NCBI RefSeq assembly: GCF_032393985.1 | Contig: NZ_CP135918.1 | Coordinates: 2,790,001 to 2,854,000 of the forward strand | Direction: 5' to 3' | From: Fischerella sp. JS2 | Lineage (GTDB): Bacteria > Cyanobacteriota > Cyanobacteriia > Cyanobacteriales > Nostocaceae | Length of the DNA stretch: 64,000 nt | Part shown: positions 16,175 to 26,549 of the stretch, one piece after another | Position numbering within the stretch: position 1 is the stretch's first letter | Layout: each line of letters begins with the position of its first letter | Translations under genes and position numbers: made by a program | Notes under the pieces: generated by a model | Told to the model about the DNA's origin: nothing | The model's input: the letters and a program-made list of their open reading frames with translations, nothing else | The model's database searches: none

Positions 16175-17707
16175 TTACTGCATTCTATCTATCGTACGAT
16201 ACTGAATTGCCTCTGCTAGATGATGCACTTGCAAATTCTCGTCTCCTGCTAAATCAGCAATTGTACGTGCTACTTTGAGAATGCGATCGCTTGCTCTGGC
16301 TGATAACCCTAATTTTTTAATTGCACTTTCTAATAAGTTACGACTTGCCTCATCTAACTTGCACCATTTCTGTAAATGACTACTTTGCATTTGGGCATTA
16401 CAACGCAGATTCGGTTCATGATTAAATCTTAAAGATGCGCGATCGCGTGCTTGTTGTACCCGTTCCCTAACAATTGCTGAAGCTTCTCCCGTCGGTTGTT
16501 GGGTAATTTCCTCTGGCTTCAAACGGTTTACCGCAACTTGTAAATCAATCCGATCCATTAAAGGCCCAGATAGCTTTGCCCAATACTGTTCTCGTTGCCG
16601 TGGCGAACACGTACACTGTTGAATGGTATCACCGTAATAACCGCAGGGACAGGGATTAGTACTTGCTACTAAAGTAAACTGAGCCGGAAACATCACAGAT
16701 TGTTTTGTTCTAGAAATTGTCACAAAGCCATCTTCCAAAGGCTGACGTAGGAATTCCAAAACATCGCGTTTAAATTCTGTTAACTCATCTAGGAAAAGTA
16801 CACCCAAATGTGATAAAGAAATTTCCCCAGGACGGGGAAACGTACCACCACCGACGAGAGACGGGCCTGATGCGGAATGGTGGGGGCTACGAAAAGGGCG
16901 ATCGCGTACTAGAGAACCTCTGTTTTTTAATAAACCAGCTACCGAGTGAATGCGTGTTACTTCCAAAGCTTCTGGGAAACTCAACGGAGGTAAAATCCCT
17001 GGTAAACGTCTTGCTAGCATTGTCTTACCACTCCCTGGTGGCCCGACAAAAATTAAATTGTGACCCCCAGCCGCAGCAATTTCTAATGCCCGACGAGCAT
17101 GAGCCTGGGCTTTAACATCTTTTAAATCAGCTTGTAGAGATGCGCCAGGTTGTGTCTCTATCGTATAGTCATCCAACTGTACAGGCTGGTAACGTCCTGA
17201 ATTATTTAAAAAATCAGCCACATCCGCCAGATTTTTAAAAGCATAAACATTTAACCCCTTAACTAAAGCGGCTTCTTGGGCATTATCCGCAGGCACAACT
17301 AAACCTGTAATTCCCATCTTGTTGGCAGCAGCAGCAATAGGCAACACTCCAGCTACTGGGCGTAAACTGCCATCTAAAGAAACCTCGCCTAAGAAAAGAT
17401 AATTCTCTAGCAACTCAGTGCTAACTTGTTCGGAAGCTGCTAAAACTCCCACACTCATGGGCAAATCAAAACAGGGGCCTTCTTTACGTAAATCCGCAGG
17501 TGTGAGATTAATCACTATTTTTCGCATCGGAAAGGCGAAGCCCGAATTTTTGAGAGTAGCTTTTACTCTTTCCTTGCTTTCTTGTACCGCCGCGTCTGGT
17601 AAACCCAAAACAACAATTCCTGGCAAACCCCCAGAAACATCAACTTCTACACCCACCTTAACGGCGTCAATGCCTATGATCGCTCCACTCCAGACCCTGG
17701 CAAGCAT
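16175..17707 (-). CDS. comM: YifB/ComM-family Mg-chelatase-like AAA+ ATPase
   Basis: A 510-residue full-length protein. The N-terminal Lon-protease-like fold domain (MLARVWSGAIIGIDA... to ~180) is followed by an AAA+ module with Walker A GPPGSGKT near residue 222 and Walker B LFLDELTEF near 300. A four-cysteine cluster (STNPCPCGYYGDTIQQCTC, ~350-368) and a C-terminal Mg-chelatase-type helical domain complete it. ComM is a hexameric helicase that promotes branch migration during natural transformation in Vibrio, and the cyanobacterial protein is expected to act similarly in DNA uptake and recombination. A type IV pilus operon lies elsewhere in this window (37-43 kb). Monocistronic. Confidence 0.9.
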   Translation of the reverse strand: MLARVWSGAIIGIDAVKVGVEVDVSGGLPGIVVLGLPDAAVQESKERVKATLKNSGFAFPMRKIVINLTPADLRKEGPCFDLPMSVGVLAASEQVSTELLENYLFLGEVSLDGSLRPVAGVLPIAAAANKMGITGLVVPADNAQEAALVKGLNVYAFKNLADVADFLNNSGRYQPVQLDDYTIETQPGASLQADLKDVKAQAHARRALEIAAAGGHNLIFVGPPGSGKTMLARRLPGILPPLSFPEALEVTRIHSVAGLLKNRGSLVRDRPFRSPHHSASGPSLVGGGTFPRPGEISLSHLGVLFLDELTEFKRDVLEFLRQPLEDGFVTISRTKQSVMFPAQFTLVASTNPCPCGYYGDTIQQCTCSPRQREQYWAKLSGPLMDRIDLQVAVNRLKPEEITQQPTGEASAIVRERVQQARDRASLRFNHEPNLRCNAQMQSSHLQKWCKLDEASRNLLESAIKKLGLSARASDRILKVARTIADLAGDENLQVHHLAEAIQYRTIDRMQ

Positions 17708-17730
17708 AGTCTTTTTTCCTTTGTCATTAG

Positions 17731-18135
<405 letters not shown>

Positions 18136-18394
18136 TCTATCAGTAGTCAGTTATCAGTTATCAGTGAACAATCTGGTAGCTGGTAACTGTTACTTTTAAG
18201 GGAAATTCAGAAATAGTGAATGAGCGATCGCTCACATACAAAAACCTGTAAATAATCTAAAATCAGAACTATTTATAAATTTTATTTACATTAATAAACA
18301 AAATTTAATTAAATATTCTTTACAAATCTCAAACATTATTCTAAGCTTATGAATGTAGGTAAAACAACCTACGTAAATCATTAACGAAAGTTAA

Positions 18395-19492
<1,098 letters not shown>

Positions 19493-19516
19493 TATCAAGT
19501 AGTCTTTCAGATAGAT

Positions 19517-19557
19517 AAAAAAGCTCCCTCCACTTTGGAGGGGGCTTTTGTTTTTTT
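19517..19557 (+). terminator. Rho-independent terminator of psbA
   Basis: GCTCCCTCCA, loop CTT, TGGAGGGGGC forms a GC-rich hairpin about 25 bp after the psbA stop. It is followed directly by TTTTGTTTTTTT, a classical intrinsic terminator. Confidence 0.9.
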
Positions 19558-19643
19558 GTTTCGTTGCGATCGCCTCCACAAAAATTGCATACATCAGCTT
19601 TATCAAACTCAAGCTAATGCACTTAAATTGAATAGATATTATA

Positions 19644-21467
19644 TTAAGGTTTTATTAAATTTATTTCAGGTCTTTTAGCTACTTTCATTTTTAGTTCTAT
19701 ATTGCGGCTAGATTCAATCTTTTTTGAAGATATATTAATTTGATTAGCTGTAATTTTCCATTGAGAATTCAGGTAGTTTTTAATAACATTAATTCTTTTT
19801 TTGACAATACTATCTGGTTCTTTATTTGACAGATCAGCAGTGATTTCTATTTGCAAATTTGGCTGTAACTGTAGGATTCTCGCAATCCGAGAGAGTAACT
19901 GAGTACTAGCAGATGAAAGTTCTGTTCTATCTGATGCAAATGTGATGGTTCCTTGGTCAACAGGTATTCTTTGAAACCTGACGTTAGCATTTGGAAAAAT
20001 GAGTCTATTTCTAATATCATCTATCAATATATTTTTTGCATCTGTACTCATTTCACGTTCGCTAAGATAAACCATATTCAAACTTAATGGTTCTGTTGTA
20101 TTATTTGTGATTATCACCTCATAACGTAATAATTGGGCTGGCGGGGGAAGCTGGAAATTCTGTAAAGCAGCCTCCGTGCTTTGTAAAAAAGCAGCTTGAG
20201 ATTCTGCTATCGTTGGCTGTGGTTTTTTCTCTACTTCCAGTTCTTTTTTCTCAGTTGCTGCTAATTGGGCGATGAGGTCTTTAGAAGCTGTGGGAATTTC
20301 AATTAATTGTAATTGGACTGCATCAGAGTTTTTTTTTAAACGAGATGCAACTAATCGAACAAATTCATTTTTCTCTTCGGCAGTATATAACTTGCTCGTA
20401 AACACTCTCATCTGAATCAAAAGCTTACCATTTTGCTCTTGGGCAAAAATCTTGCTAATATCAGAGCGGCGTTGACCATCTGTAAAAGTTGCAAATTTCT
20501 GCTGCCAAATTTCTGTCCCAACTTTAATAATCTTGTTATTTTGTTGTTTTTGAGTAATTTCTTGCCGCAGTTGAATTAAAGACTCATTCAGTGGGATGAG
20601 CAGAACTAATACTGGAAATAAAATTAAAATAAAGCGACTAGGAAGACTACCAATAACTTTTAAGCGATTGGAAATAGAGGAACTTGCGATAAGTGATTGA
20701 AACCAATGGCTTTCGGGGTCTTTTTGATGCCACTCTCGCACCCGTTCCCGTACTAGCGGCGTATCAATATGTAGTAACCAAAAAACTATCATTGCCATGA
20801 GTGTAATTGCTATCAGATTTGTTAAAAATAGCAAACCTCCACCACGAGCAATTTGCAATCCATCTGTGAAGCTCAAGCTAGTAGTTATGCCAATTCCATA
20901 ACCAACGACACATAAAGGAGGCATAAGTGCAACTGCTATCGATACTCCCGGTATCGAGGTAACAACCCCTTTAGGTCTTTTGCAGGTAACGACTGAACCT
21001 AAAGCGCCAGAAAATAATGCAATTACTAAGTCTAGAACGTTGGGGTTAGTCCGGGCAGCAATTTCAGAAGTTAGTTGTTTAAAAGGTAAAATTCCTACTA
21101 AAGTAACAGCAAAAATAATTGCTACCGCACAACTCAGGGCAAGATTTAGTGTTGCCCGCACTGCTAAAATTAAGTCCCCCGCAGCAAATGCTAAACCGGT
21201 AGCAAGAATCGTCCCCATCAGTGGAGAAATTAACATTGCTCCGATAATTACAGCTGGACTATTTAGCACTAACCCCAAAGTAGCAATTCCCGCCGCGAAT
21301 ATTACCTGTAGCCAATAACTGACATCCTGTAGGGTGACAGAAATAAGTAAGTCGTGGTAAATTTCTTCCTTACGGACTTGAGAAATGCCCAAGTTAACAG
21401 CCAGCCAATTCCGAAACCGAGTTACCCAATTAAATTTTGGAGTATTTGTCCGTTGAAACTTAGCCAT
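19644..21467 (-). CDS. DUF389 membrane protein with long C-terminal periplasmic-type domain
   Basis: A 607-residue protein. Residues ~45-260 form the DUF389 module with about five to six hydrophobic helices and the conserved NSPAVIIGAMLISPLMGTI motif. Another helix lies near 275-300. The C-terminal half (~310-607) is soluble. Its last ~120 residues (ITFASDRTELSSASTQLLSR...PNLQIEITADLSN) look like an OmpA/MotB-type peptidoglycan-binding fold. DUF389 proteins are of unknown transport or scaffold role. A fusion with an OmpA-like end would tie the membrane part to the cell wall. No operon partner. Confidence 0.78.
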   Translation of the reverse strand: MAKFQRTNTPKFNWVTRFRNWLAVNLGISQVRKEEIYHDLLISVTLQDVSYWLQVIFAAGIATLGLVLNSPAVIIGAMLISPLMGTILATGLAFAAGDLILAVRATLNLALSCAVAIIFAVTLVGILPFKQLTSEIAARTNPNVLDLVIALFSGALGSVVTCKRPKGVVTSIPGVSIAVALMPPLCVVGYGIGITTSLSFTDGLQIARGGGLLFLTNLIAITLMAMIVFWLLHIDTPLVRERVREWHQKDPESHWFQSLIASSSISNRLKVIGSLPSRFILILFPVLVLLIPLNESLIQLRQEITQKQQNNKIIKVGTEIWQQKFATFTDGQRRSDISKIFAQEQNGKLLIQMRVFTSKLYTAEEKNEFVRLVASRLKKNSDAVQLQLIEIPTASKDLIAQLAATEKKELEVEKKPQPTIAESQAAFLQSTEAALQNFQLPPPAQLLRYEVIITNNTTEPLSLNMVYLSEREMSTDAKNILIDDIRNRLIFPNANVRFQRIPVDQGTITFASDRTELSSASTQLLSRIARILQLQPNLQIEITADLSNKEPDSIVKKRINVIKNYLNSQWKITANQINISSKKIESSRNIELKMKVAKRPEINLIKP

Positions 21468-21710
21468 AATCTTCCTTACAAGCTGATGAGATCACAACTT
21501 CTATCTAGCAGACGAAACCAGCAGACGAAATGTGTACCAAAATTCGATTTTTGGTCAACAATTGCTGTTTGGTAAAGCCCAGGAAGGAATGCTTAAAATT
21601 GCTTAGCATATCATACTTAATAAGTCAATTATTGATTATTGAGAGATGTTGTAAAAATCAATTAACCAGCTTTTCTATCCTTGTTGAGGATGTTAAGTTA
21701 TGTAATACTA

Positions 21711-21762
21711 ATTCACACCAAACAGGGAAAAGTCGGTGGTTATTTCCCTGTTTGGTGTGAAT
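21711..21762. repeat. Perfect 20-bp inverted repeat overlapping a gene end
   Basis: ATTCACACCAAACAGGGAAA (21711-21730) and its exact reverse complement (21743-21762) flank a 12-nt loop. The right arm encodes the last residues (SHQTGK) of the 21740 gene. No T-run follows on either strand, so it is a strong RNA hairpin but not a standard terminator. Confidence 0.85.
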
Positions 21763-22147
21763 AACGAGATAGGATAGCTTTTGTTTTCAAATCACTAATT
21801 TTCATGATCGCCTCTACCATTTCCTTCTGATCGCCTTGCAAATTAAGTTTGTCTAGCGCTTGATGAAAATTATCACCAGAACGTAGGTTGCGAGTGAATT
21901 CAGTCAGTTGAGATGAGTCCAAAACTTTTTGAATCTCTCGATTGCGGCGTTGGCGTACTGCTTGAAGTTGTTGCCGTACCTGTGGAGTAAAGTTGATTTC
22001 TGAAGATAATTGATTTGCTAAAGCAATAGCTAAAGTCGAATTTGTATTGAAATTAACTGGAGTAGCCAAAGTAATTGTTGGTGATAAGACAACAAGCATG
22101 AAAATTGTACTTAAGACAGATAGAAATTTTGTCAAATTGAGCATCAT
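21740..22147 (-). CDS. Small periplasmic helical protein, hypothetical
   Basis: A 135-residue protein with a signal peptide (MMLNLTKFLSVLSTIFMLVV, cleavage near TLATP). The mature part is glutamine- and arginine-rich and helical (FTPQVRQQLQAVRQRRNREI), reminiscent of the Spy/CpxP style of small periplasmic helical proteins. It lacks their LTxxQ repeats, so this is only a loose resemblance. The stop codon sits inside one arm of a perfect 20-bp hairpin. It lies alone between a DUF389 gene and an M48 protease gene, all on the minus strand but widely spaced. Confidence 0.6.
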   Translation of the reverse strand: MMLNLTKFLSVLSTIFMLVVLSPTITLATPVNFNTNSTLAIALANQLSSEINFTPQVRQQLQAVRQRRNREIQKVLDSSQLTEFTRNLRSGDNFHQALDKLNLQGDQKEMVEAIMKISDLKTKAILSRYSHQTGK

Positions 22148-22233
22148 ATCAAAATTGTTAGTAGTTAGTGTTTAGTGGTTAGTGGGCATTGGGCATTGGT
22201 TATTCTCCGCGTCTGCCGCTCCCCGCTCCCCAC

Positions 22234-23205
22234 TCAACCTGATTTTTTCATTCTGTCAATCTCTGTTTGTAATTCTGCAATTTTTTGTTGTAATTTTTCG
22301 ATTTCTTCATTTCGGGCAGCAGCTTCTGTTGCTTTCACATCCACTGCTCCAGATGCAGGCGATCGCATGTAATTTCCTTGTTTGATTTGCTGATATTCTT
22401 TTGAAACTGCCCATTCCCGTAGATAATGTAAGCGTTCCACAGGAAAAGGATGGCTTAGCATCTCGCTTTGAGCGCCACTGTAAACCAAAAATTTATAGAC
22501 TTGATTCAATTCATCTTCGTCCAGCACCTGATAATTTTCTGACTGACGAATTAACTCTTGTAAACTACATTCGTTGGCATATTTTATACTGCCACCCGTA
22601 GTTTTCATAATTGAGGACATCACAGTATTCAAGTCATCTACTAATAATAATGCGGCTCGGTCTGCTGATAACTCTGCTTTGCGTCGCCATTCAAAAAAAG
22701 CATAAATTAATGCTGGTGTAACAAAATTACCTATACCAAAAGTAAATCTACCAAGGGCAGAAGCAGCACTCATCGCCCCCATCGCCATTTGAATTAAAAT
22801 AGTATGACCACATTTAATATGCCCCAGTTCATGGGCTAACACCGCCCTAATTTCGGCTTCGTTTAGTAAGTCTAAAATCCCTGTATTTATGACTATATAA
22901 GGATGTTCTTGCCCCAGCGCATAACTATCAGCTTGGGGATTTTGTGATAAAAACAGTGCTGGCTCTGGATAAATATCCAAATCCCGCACACATTCCCGAA
23001 AAATCTGGTAAATAGTGGAGTATTGACGAGGCCCAACTTGGATGGTGTTGCCCATTAAATAGATTAACTGCGGGCGCTCGTAGATAAATTCCATGAGTTT
23101 ACGGGCGACTAAATCAAATCCCGGTAAACTACGCAAGGCTTGCTCTGCTTGCCGATCTAGGGGGTGTCTAAAAGCTTCGCTGGAAATTCCTGTATAGGTT
23201 GCCAT
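22234..23205 (-). CDS. M48-family zinc metalloprotease
   Basis: A 323-residue peptidase. The zinc motif HELGH lies at about residue 124 (AVLAHELGHIKCGH), and the third zinc ligand is the glutamate in the downstream RRKAELSADRAALL helix. One or two hydrophobic segments between them (IQMAMGAMSAASALGR; NFVTPALIYAFFEW) could anchor it in the membrane. The last ~35 residues (AAARNEEIEKLQQKIAELQ...) form a coiled coil. Related to HtpX-type quality-control proteases, though its substrates are unknown. Monocistronic; STRRs follow the start region. Confidence 0.88.
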   Translation of the reverse strand: MATYTGISSEAFRHPLDRQAEQALRSLPGFDLVARKLMEFIYERPQLIYLMGNTIQVGPRQYSTIYQIFRECVRDLDIYPEPALFLSQNPQADSYALGQEHPYIVINTGILDLLNEAEIRAVLAHELGHIKCGHTILIQMAMGAMSAASALGRFTFGIGNFVTPALIYAFFEWRRKAELSADRAALLLVDDLNTVMSSIMKTTGGSIKYANECSLQELIRQSENYQVLDEDELNQVYKFLVYSGAQSEMLSHPFPVERLHYLREWAVSKEYQQIKQGNYMRSPASGAVDVKATEAAARNEEIEKLQQKIAELQTEIDRMKKSG

Positions 23206-23336
23206 AAATTTAGGGTAGTAGGTCAGTTAACAGTTAACAGTTATCAGTTATCAATCTGGTAACTGGTCACTGATAACTGAATAATAGAAGTGGGGCTATT
23301 GCAAGCAAAAATCACTTTGTATGGGATGAAAAGCGT

Positions 23337-24974
23337 GTGATTGAGGCAGAAGTTCATTTATCATTACATAACTTCCTGCGATCGCAGGCGGGTTTCCCAA
23401 CGTGGCCCCATCATTTAACGATGGCACGGTTGGTTGCACGCGCCCTGCGCTTGGGACGTAGCGCCCTGATTCAAGTGGGTGCGGCTTGTGGTTATCAAGG
23501 GCGGTATCGTACAAGTTTTGTAGCATCGGCTTTGATGTGGTACGGGCCTGTGATCATCGTTACTTCTGAAGTTGTGCAGCAACGTCTTGTAAAAGTGGAA
23601 ATTCCTCGCCTACAACAATGGCTGGGAGTGAATAAGGCTATTAGAACAGGTGATGTTTGGCCTGGTAGTGACTTTCAAGGACTATTTTTGATTTCACCCC
23701 AAGCTTGGTTAAAAGCACAACTAACAGCCCATGAGAATTTTCCGGCGGGCATTCCTACAATTATCGATGGCGTAGACGATTTAGAAATTTGGGTGCGTGA
23801 CCAACTCACCGTCACTTGGGAAGCCCATGATTGGGATCAACTGATACTTGCTTACCCACATATTGCTGAGGAAATTCGCTCTGTACGAGCAAAACTAACA
23901 CACGAACTATTCCAGCATCCTGCAAATCCCTACGAATGCTATTTAATTTCCCAAGCAGAAACAGAAATATTGAGCAGTCTTTATTCAAATTTAGACATAG
24001 ATACTCTCCCCGATGCTTGGAAACAGTTTTGGCAACAATTCCAGCACTCTTGTTCCCTCACCCCCCCATCTCCCCTAATCCCCACTCCCTTAAGGGAGTG
24101 GAGGCCCCGAGTTCCCCATCGCCCCTTATCCCCAGAGGGGACCCCCGCCTTCCCCACCACCCCATCTCTCCTGTGGGCCACTATTGCCCGTCGTCAAGGT
24201 TTATTTTCTTTACACAGCGTCCCGATTGATATAGCAGAAATACTAACCCCGATTTGGCAGCGCCAGCCTGTGGTATTGATTGGGAGTTCCCTAGAACCGG
24301 AAACCGAGGCTCCTATTTTTCGCCAACACCTTGGGTTGGGTGAGGAGTTGACTTGTTTAAAATTCTCGGATAGTCAAACGGAAGCGATTCAACTTTACAT
24401 ACCGTATCAGTTGCCCTTACCAAATACCCCAGAATTTCAAGCAGCATTTATTCACAAAGTACGGACGCTAGTATGTCTGAGTGCTACATCACCAGGATTG
24501 ACGGTGGTGTTAGTGGGAGATGTACCATTGAAGTCCCAAGTTGGAGCAATTTTAGCTTCGGAATTTGGTTCGCGAGTCCAGGTAGAAAAAACTTGTTTGG
24601 ATGAAAATGGGATTTTAATTAGTGGTTGGGAATTTTGGCGAGAACATCAAAAAGTTTTGCCTGCACCACAATTGATCATCATCGCGACTCTACCTTTACC
24701 ATCTCTTGAGCATCCCTTGGTAGCGGGAAGGGTTGCCCACTATAAGCGATCGCATCAAGACTGGTTTCGTTTATACTTATTGCCAGCAGCTTTAAACGAA
24801 TTACAAAGAGCGATCGCCCCTGCCCGAGAAAGTCAAGGTATCGTAGCTTTGCTTGATAGTCGAGTCGTCAACCGTAGCTATGGCGCTCAAATATTAACTG
24901 CTCTCAGTCCCTTAGCACGTATTAACTATCTCGATCCCAGTTTATTTTCCCAACACAGTCAGGACGACTCATAA
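23337..24974 (+). CDS. DinG/XPD-like helicase relative with degenerate motifs
   Basis: A 545-residue protein whose ends resemble a DinG-type superfamily-2 helicase. The N-terminal ALIQVGAACGYQGRYRTSF replaces the normal E-APTGTGKT loop, so the Walker A lysine is missing. The IIDGVDDLE segment replaces DEAH. The C-terminal ALNELQRAIAPARESQGIVA and the following LLDSRV...YG segment mirror motif VI but with altered residues. It is therefore likely an ATPase-dead paralogue, a type found in many cyanobacteria. Residues ~240-280 are a proline-rich, repeat-derived insertion (24050-24175). The N-terminal start context is weak: the frame could begin slightly earlier or at a later Met. Confidence 0.65.
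   Translation: MIEAEVHLSLHNFLRSQAGFPTWPHHLTMARLVARALRLGRSALIQVGAACGYQGRYRTSFVASALMWYGPVIIVTSEVVQQRLVKVEIPRLQQWLGVNKAIRTGDVWPGSDFQGLFLISPQAWLKAQLTAHENFPAGIPTIIDGVDDLEIWVRDQLTVTWEAHDWDQLILAYPHIAEEIRSVRAKLTHELFQHPANPYECYLISQAETEILSSLYSNLDIDTLPDAWKQFWQQFQHSCSLTPPSPLIPTPLREWRPRVPHRPLSPEGTPAFPTTPSLLWATIARRQGLFSLHSVPIDIAEILTPIWQRQPVVLIGSSLEPETEAPIFRQHLGLGEELTCLKFSDSQTEAIQLYIPYQLPLPNTPEFQAAFIHKVRTLVCLSATSPGLTVVLVGDVPLKSQVGAILASEFGSRVQVEKTCLDENGILISGWEFWREHQKVLPAPQLIIIATLPLPSLEHPLVAGRVAHYKRSHQDWFRLYLLPAALNELQRAIAPARESQGIVALLDSRVVNRSYGAQILTALSPLARINYLDPSLFSQHSQDDS
24050..24175. repeat. Repeat-derived in-frame insertion in the DinG-like gene
   Basis: The segment consists of CCCCCATCTCCCC-type low-complexity runs, a CACTCCCTTAAGGGAGTG palindrome and CCCCAGAGGGG. 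These are the same word types as the C/G-rich intergenic arrays. It stays in frame and encodes a proline-rich stretch unlike the rest of the protein. Confidence 0.65.
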
Positions 24975-25019
24975 AAGTTGTGTTGGGGGTTGGTAGTTGG
25001 TAGTTAGTGGTGAGTCAGC

Positions 25020-25130
25020 AACTATTACGCAGGGGGTTCCTCCCCCAACCCCAAAGGGGACCCCGAGCCCCCATGAGCGACTGACGAACCCGTAGACGCA
25101 CAAGCGTCTTCTCACAAGAGTAGGGTTAGT
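25020..25130. repeat. Modular palindromic repeat
   Basis: Between 24975 and 25249 there is no gene. The segment holds CAGGGGGTTCCTCCCCCAACC, CCAAAGGGGACC, CATGAGCGACTGACG and GTAGACGCACAAGCGTCTTC. The same modules occur around 41750-41893, 29825-29871, 35445-35480 and 46597-46690 in varying order. Confidence 0.6.
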
Positions 25131-25249
25131 GGTTGATACTGGGGCAAAGCATTTGTATCGGTTCAGGGTACAACAAACAACAAACAACAAAATACACAAC
25201 TGTTATTTAATAGAGAAAACATTTTGCATTTTAGTCGTAGGTGAAGTAA

Positions 25250-25468
25250 ATGGGTGAAGCAAAACGTCGTAAAGAAGCATTGGGAGAAAAATACGGTCAA
25301 GCCCAACAAGAACGCATTATGCCTTGGGTTCCGATCACAAAATCACAAGCAGAACTTTTTGTAAAATGGACTTCTCGTGGTGCTTGGATTGGTATTGGTA
25401 TTATGGTTGCAGCTTGGGTAACAATTCGTTTTATTGGCCCGGCTTTTGGCTGGTGGCAAGTAGTTTGA
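25250..25468 (+). CDS. DUF2839 family small membrane protein
   Basis: A 72-residue protein opening with MGEAKRRKEALGEKYG, the diagnostic start of the cyanobacterial DUF2839 family. A C-terminal hydrophobic helix (AWIGIGIMVAAWVTIRFIGP) would place it in a membrane. Function is unknown. A clear intrinsic terminator follows (25496-25533), so it is transcribed on its own. Confidence 0.88.
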   Translation: MGEAKRRKEALGEKYGQAQQERIMPWVPITKSQAELFVKWTSRGAWIGIGIMVAAWVTIRFIGPAFGWWQVV

Positions 25469-25495
25469 AGGGGTGCTTTAAATAAATTTTTTCAT

Positions 25496-25533
25496 AAAGA
25501 CAGCTTACCTATGCAAGCTGTCTTTAAATTTTT
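25496..25533 (+). terminator. Intrinsic terminator of the DUF2839 gene
   Basis: AAAGACAGCTT and AAGCTGTCTTT are perfect arms around an 8-nt loop, followed by AAATTTTTAT. Confidence 0.82.
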
Positions 25534-26033
25534 ATACCAGTACTTATAGTTCACAATAAATTTAGGAAAGTTTCTTGTTACTCCTTGTGTCCTCTTCCTT
25601 TCAAGACAGATATGACTGTACCAATGTTTTGTGAGAATTCAGCAATTATGAGTTGTACAAACAGGTGAGTGAAGCTTTTATATTGTCAATTAAAGTAGAC
25701 GTTTACAGTGATTTTAAGCTAAAGTTGTAATGAGTTTGTTTAAGGTTAAGGTATGACTGCAAAATTGTCAAGAAATATAAAAATTCCTCTCAGCAATCTG
25801 TGATTTCCGCAGCAATTACACCAAATAGGCAGGCGGGAGTCTTGTTTCAAGATTCTGGAATAGACTACTAATCAATGGTTTTAATCTAAAATCCAAAATC
25901 TAAAATCTAAAATTAGTATTACTGGTAACAACACAGTTTTGGACTGACCAGGAAGTACATAAACCTTAAAAATATAAAATAACAAATAAATATTCAAAAG
26001 AAAAAATTACTAAAACAGTTAATAAGCATCAAT
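25534..26033. other. Intergenic region upstream of the Fur-type gene
   Basis: No gene is recognised. It contains a tandem AATCTAAAATCC/AAAATCT STRR at about 25886-25915. The final 90 bases are very AT-rich (AAAATATAAAATAACAAATAAATATTC) and could hold promoter and autoregulatory Fur-type sites, but no clear 19-bp palindromic box was defined. Confidence 0.5.
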
Positions 26034-26471
26034 ATGCAAAAACCGACGATATCTACAAAACCCATTCGTTCTTTAGAAGATGCAATAGAACAGTGTCAAA
26101 CGCAGGGTATGCGTGTTAGTCGCCAACGTCGCTATATTCTCGAATTACTTTGGCAAGCAAAAGAGCATCTTTCTGCTAGAGAAATTTATGATCGCCTCAA
26201 TCAGCAAGGCAAAGCGATCGGTCACACTTCTGTATATCAAAATTTAGAAGCCTTATCTTCCGGTGGCATTATTGAATGTATTGAACACTGTGACGGACGT
26301 TTGTATGGTAATATCAGTGACTCACATAGCCATGTTAACTGTTTGGATACAAACCAAATTGTAGATGTTCACATCACATTACCAGAAGATATTATTCGTT
26401 TGGTTGAAGAACAAACAGGTGTTAAGGTTACAGATTATAGTATTAATTTTTACGGCTATCGAAATTCGTGA
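26034..26471 (+). CDS. Fur-family regulator, FurC/PerR-like
   Basis: A 145-residue Fur-superfamily repressor. The winged-helix DNA-binding part spans ~20-90 (MRVSRQRRYILELLW, HLSAREIYDRL and GHTSVYQNLEAL). The C-terminal dimer and metal domain contains SDSHSHVNCLDTNQIVDVHI. The usual CxxC zinc pair of Fur/Zur is absent; only one cysteine follows the histidines, as in the Anabaena FurC type, which acts like PerR in the peroxide response. Assignment to FurC rests on memory of the family pattern, not on a search. It stands alone, followed by STRR. Confidence 0.8.
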   Translation: MQKPTISTKPIRSLEDAIEQCQTQGMRVSRQRRYILELLWQAKEHLSAREIYDRLNQQGKAIGHTSVYQNLEALSSGGIIECIEHCDGRLYGNISDSHSHVNCLDTNQIVDVHITLPEDIIRLVEEQTGVKVTDYSINFYGYRNS

Positions 26472-26549
26472 GAACTAATCAGTTATCAGTTATCAGTTAT
26501 CAAATTAAACTGCTCACTGTTAACTGTTAACTAATTCATCTCCTACCTC

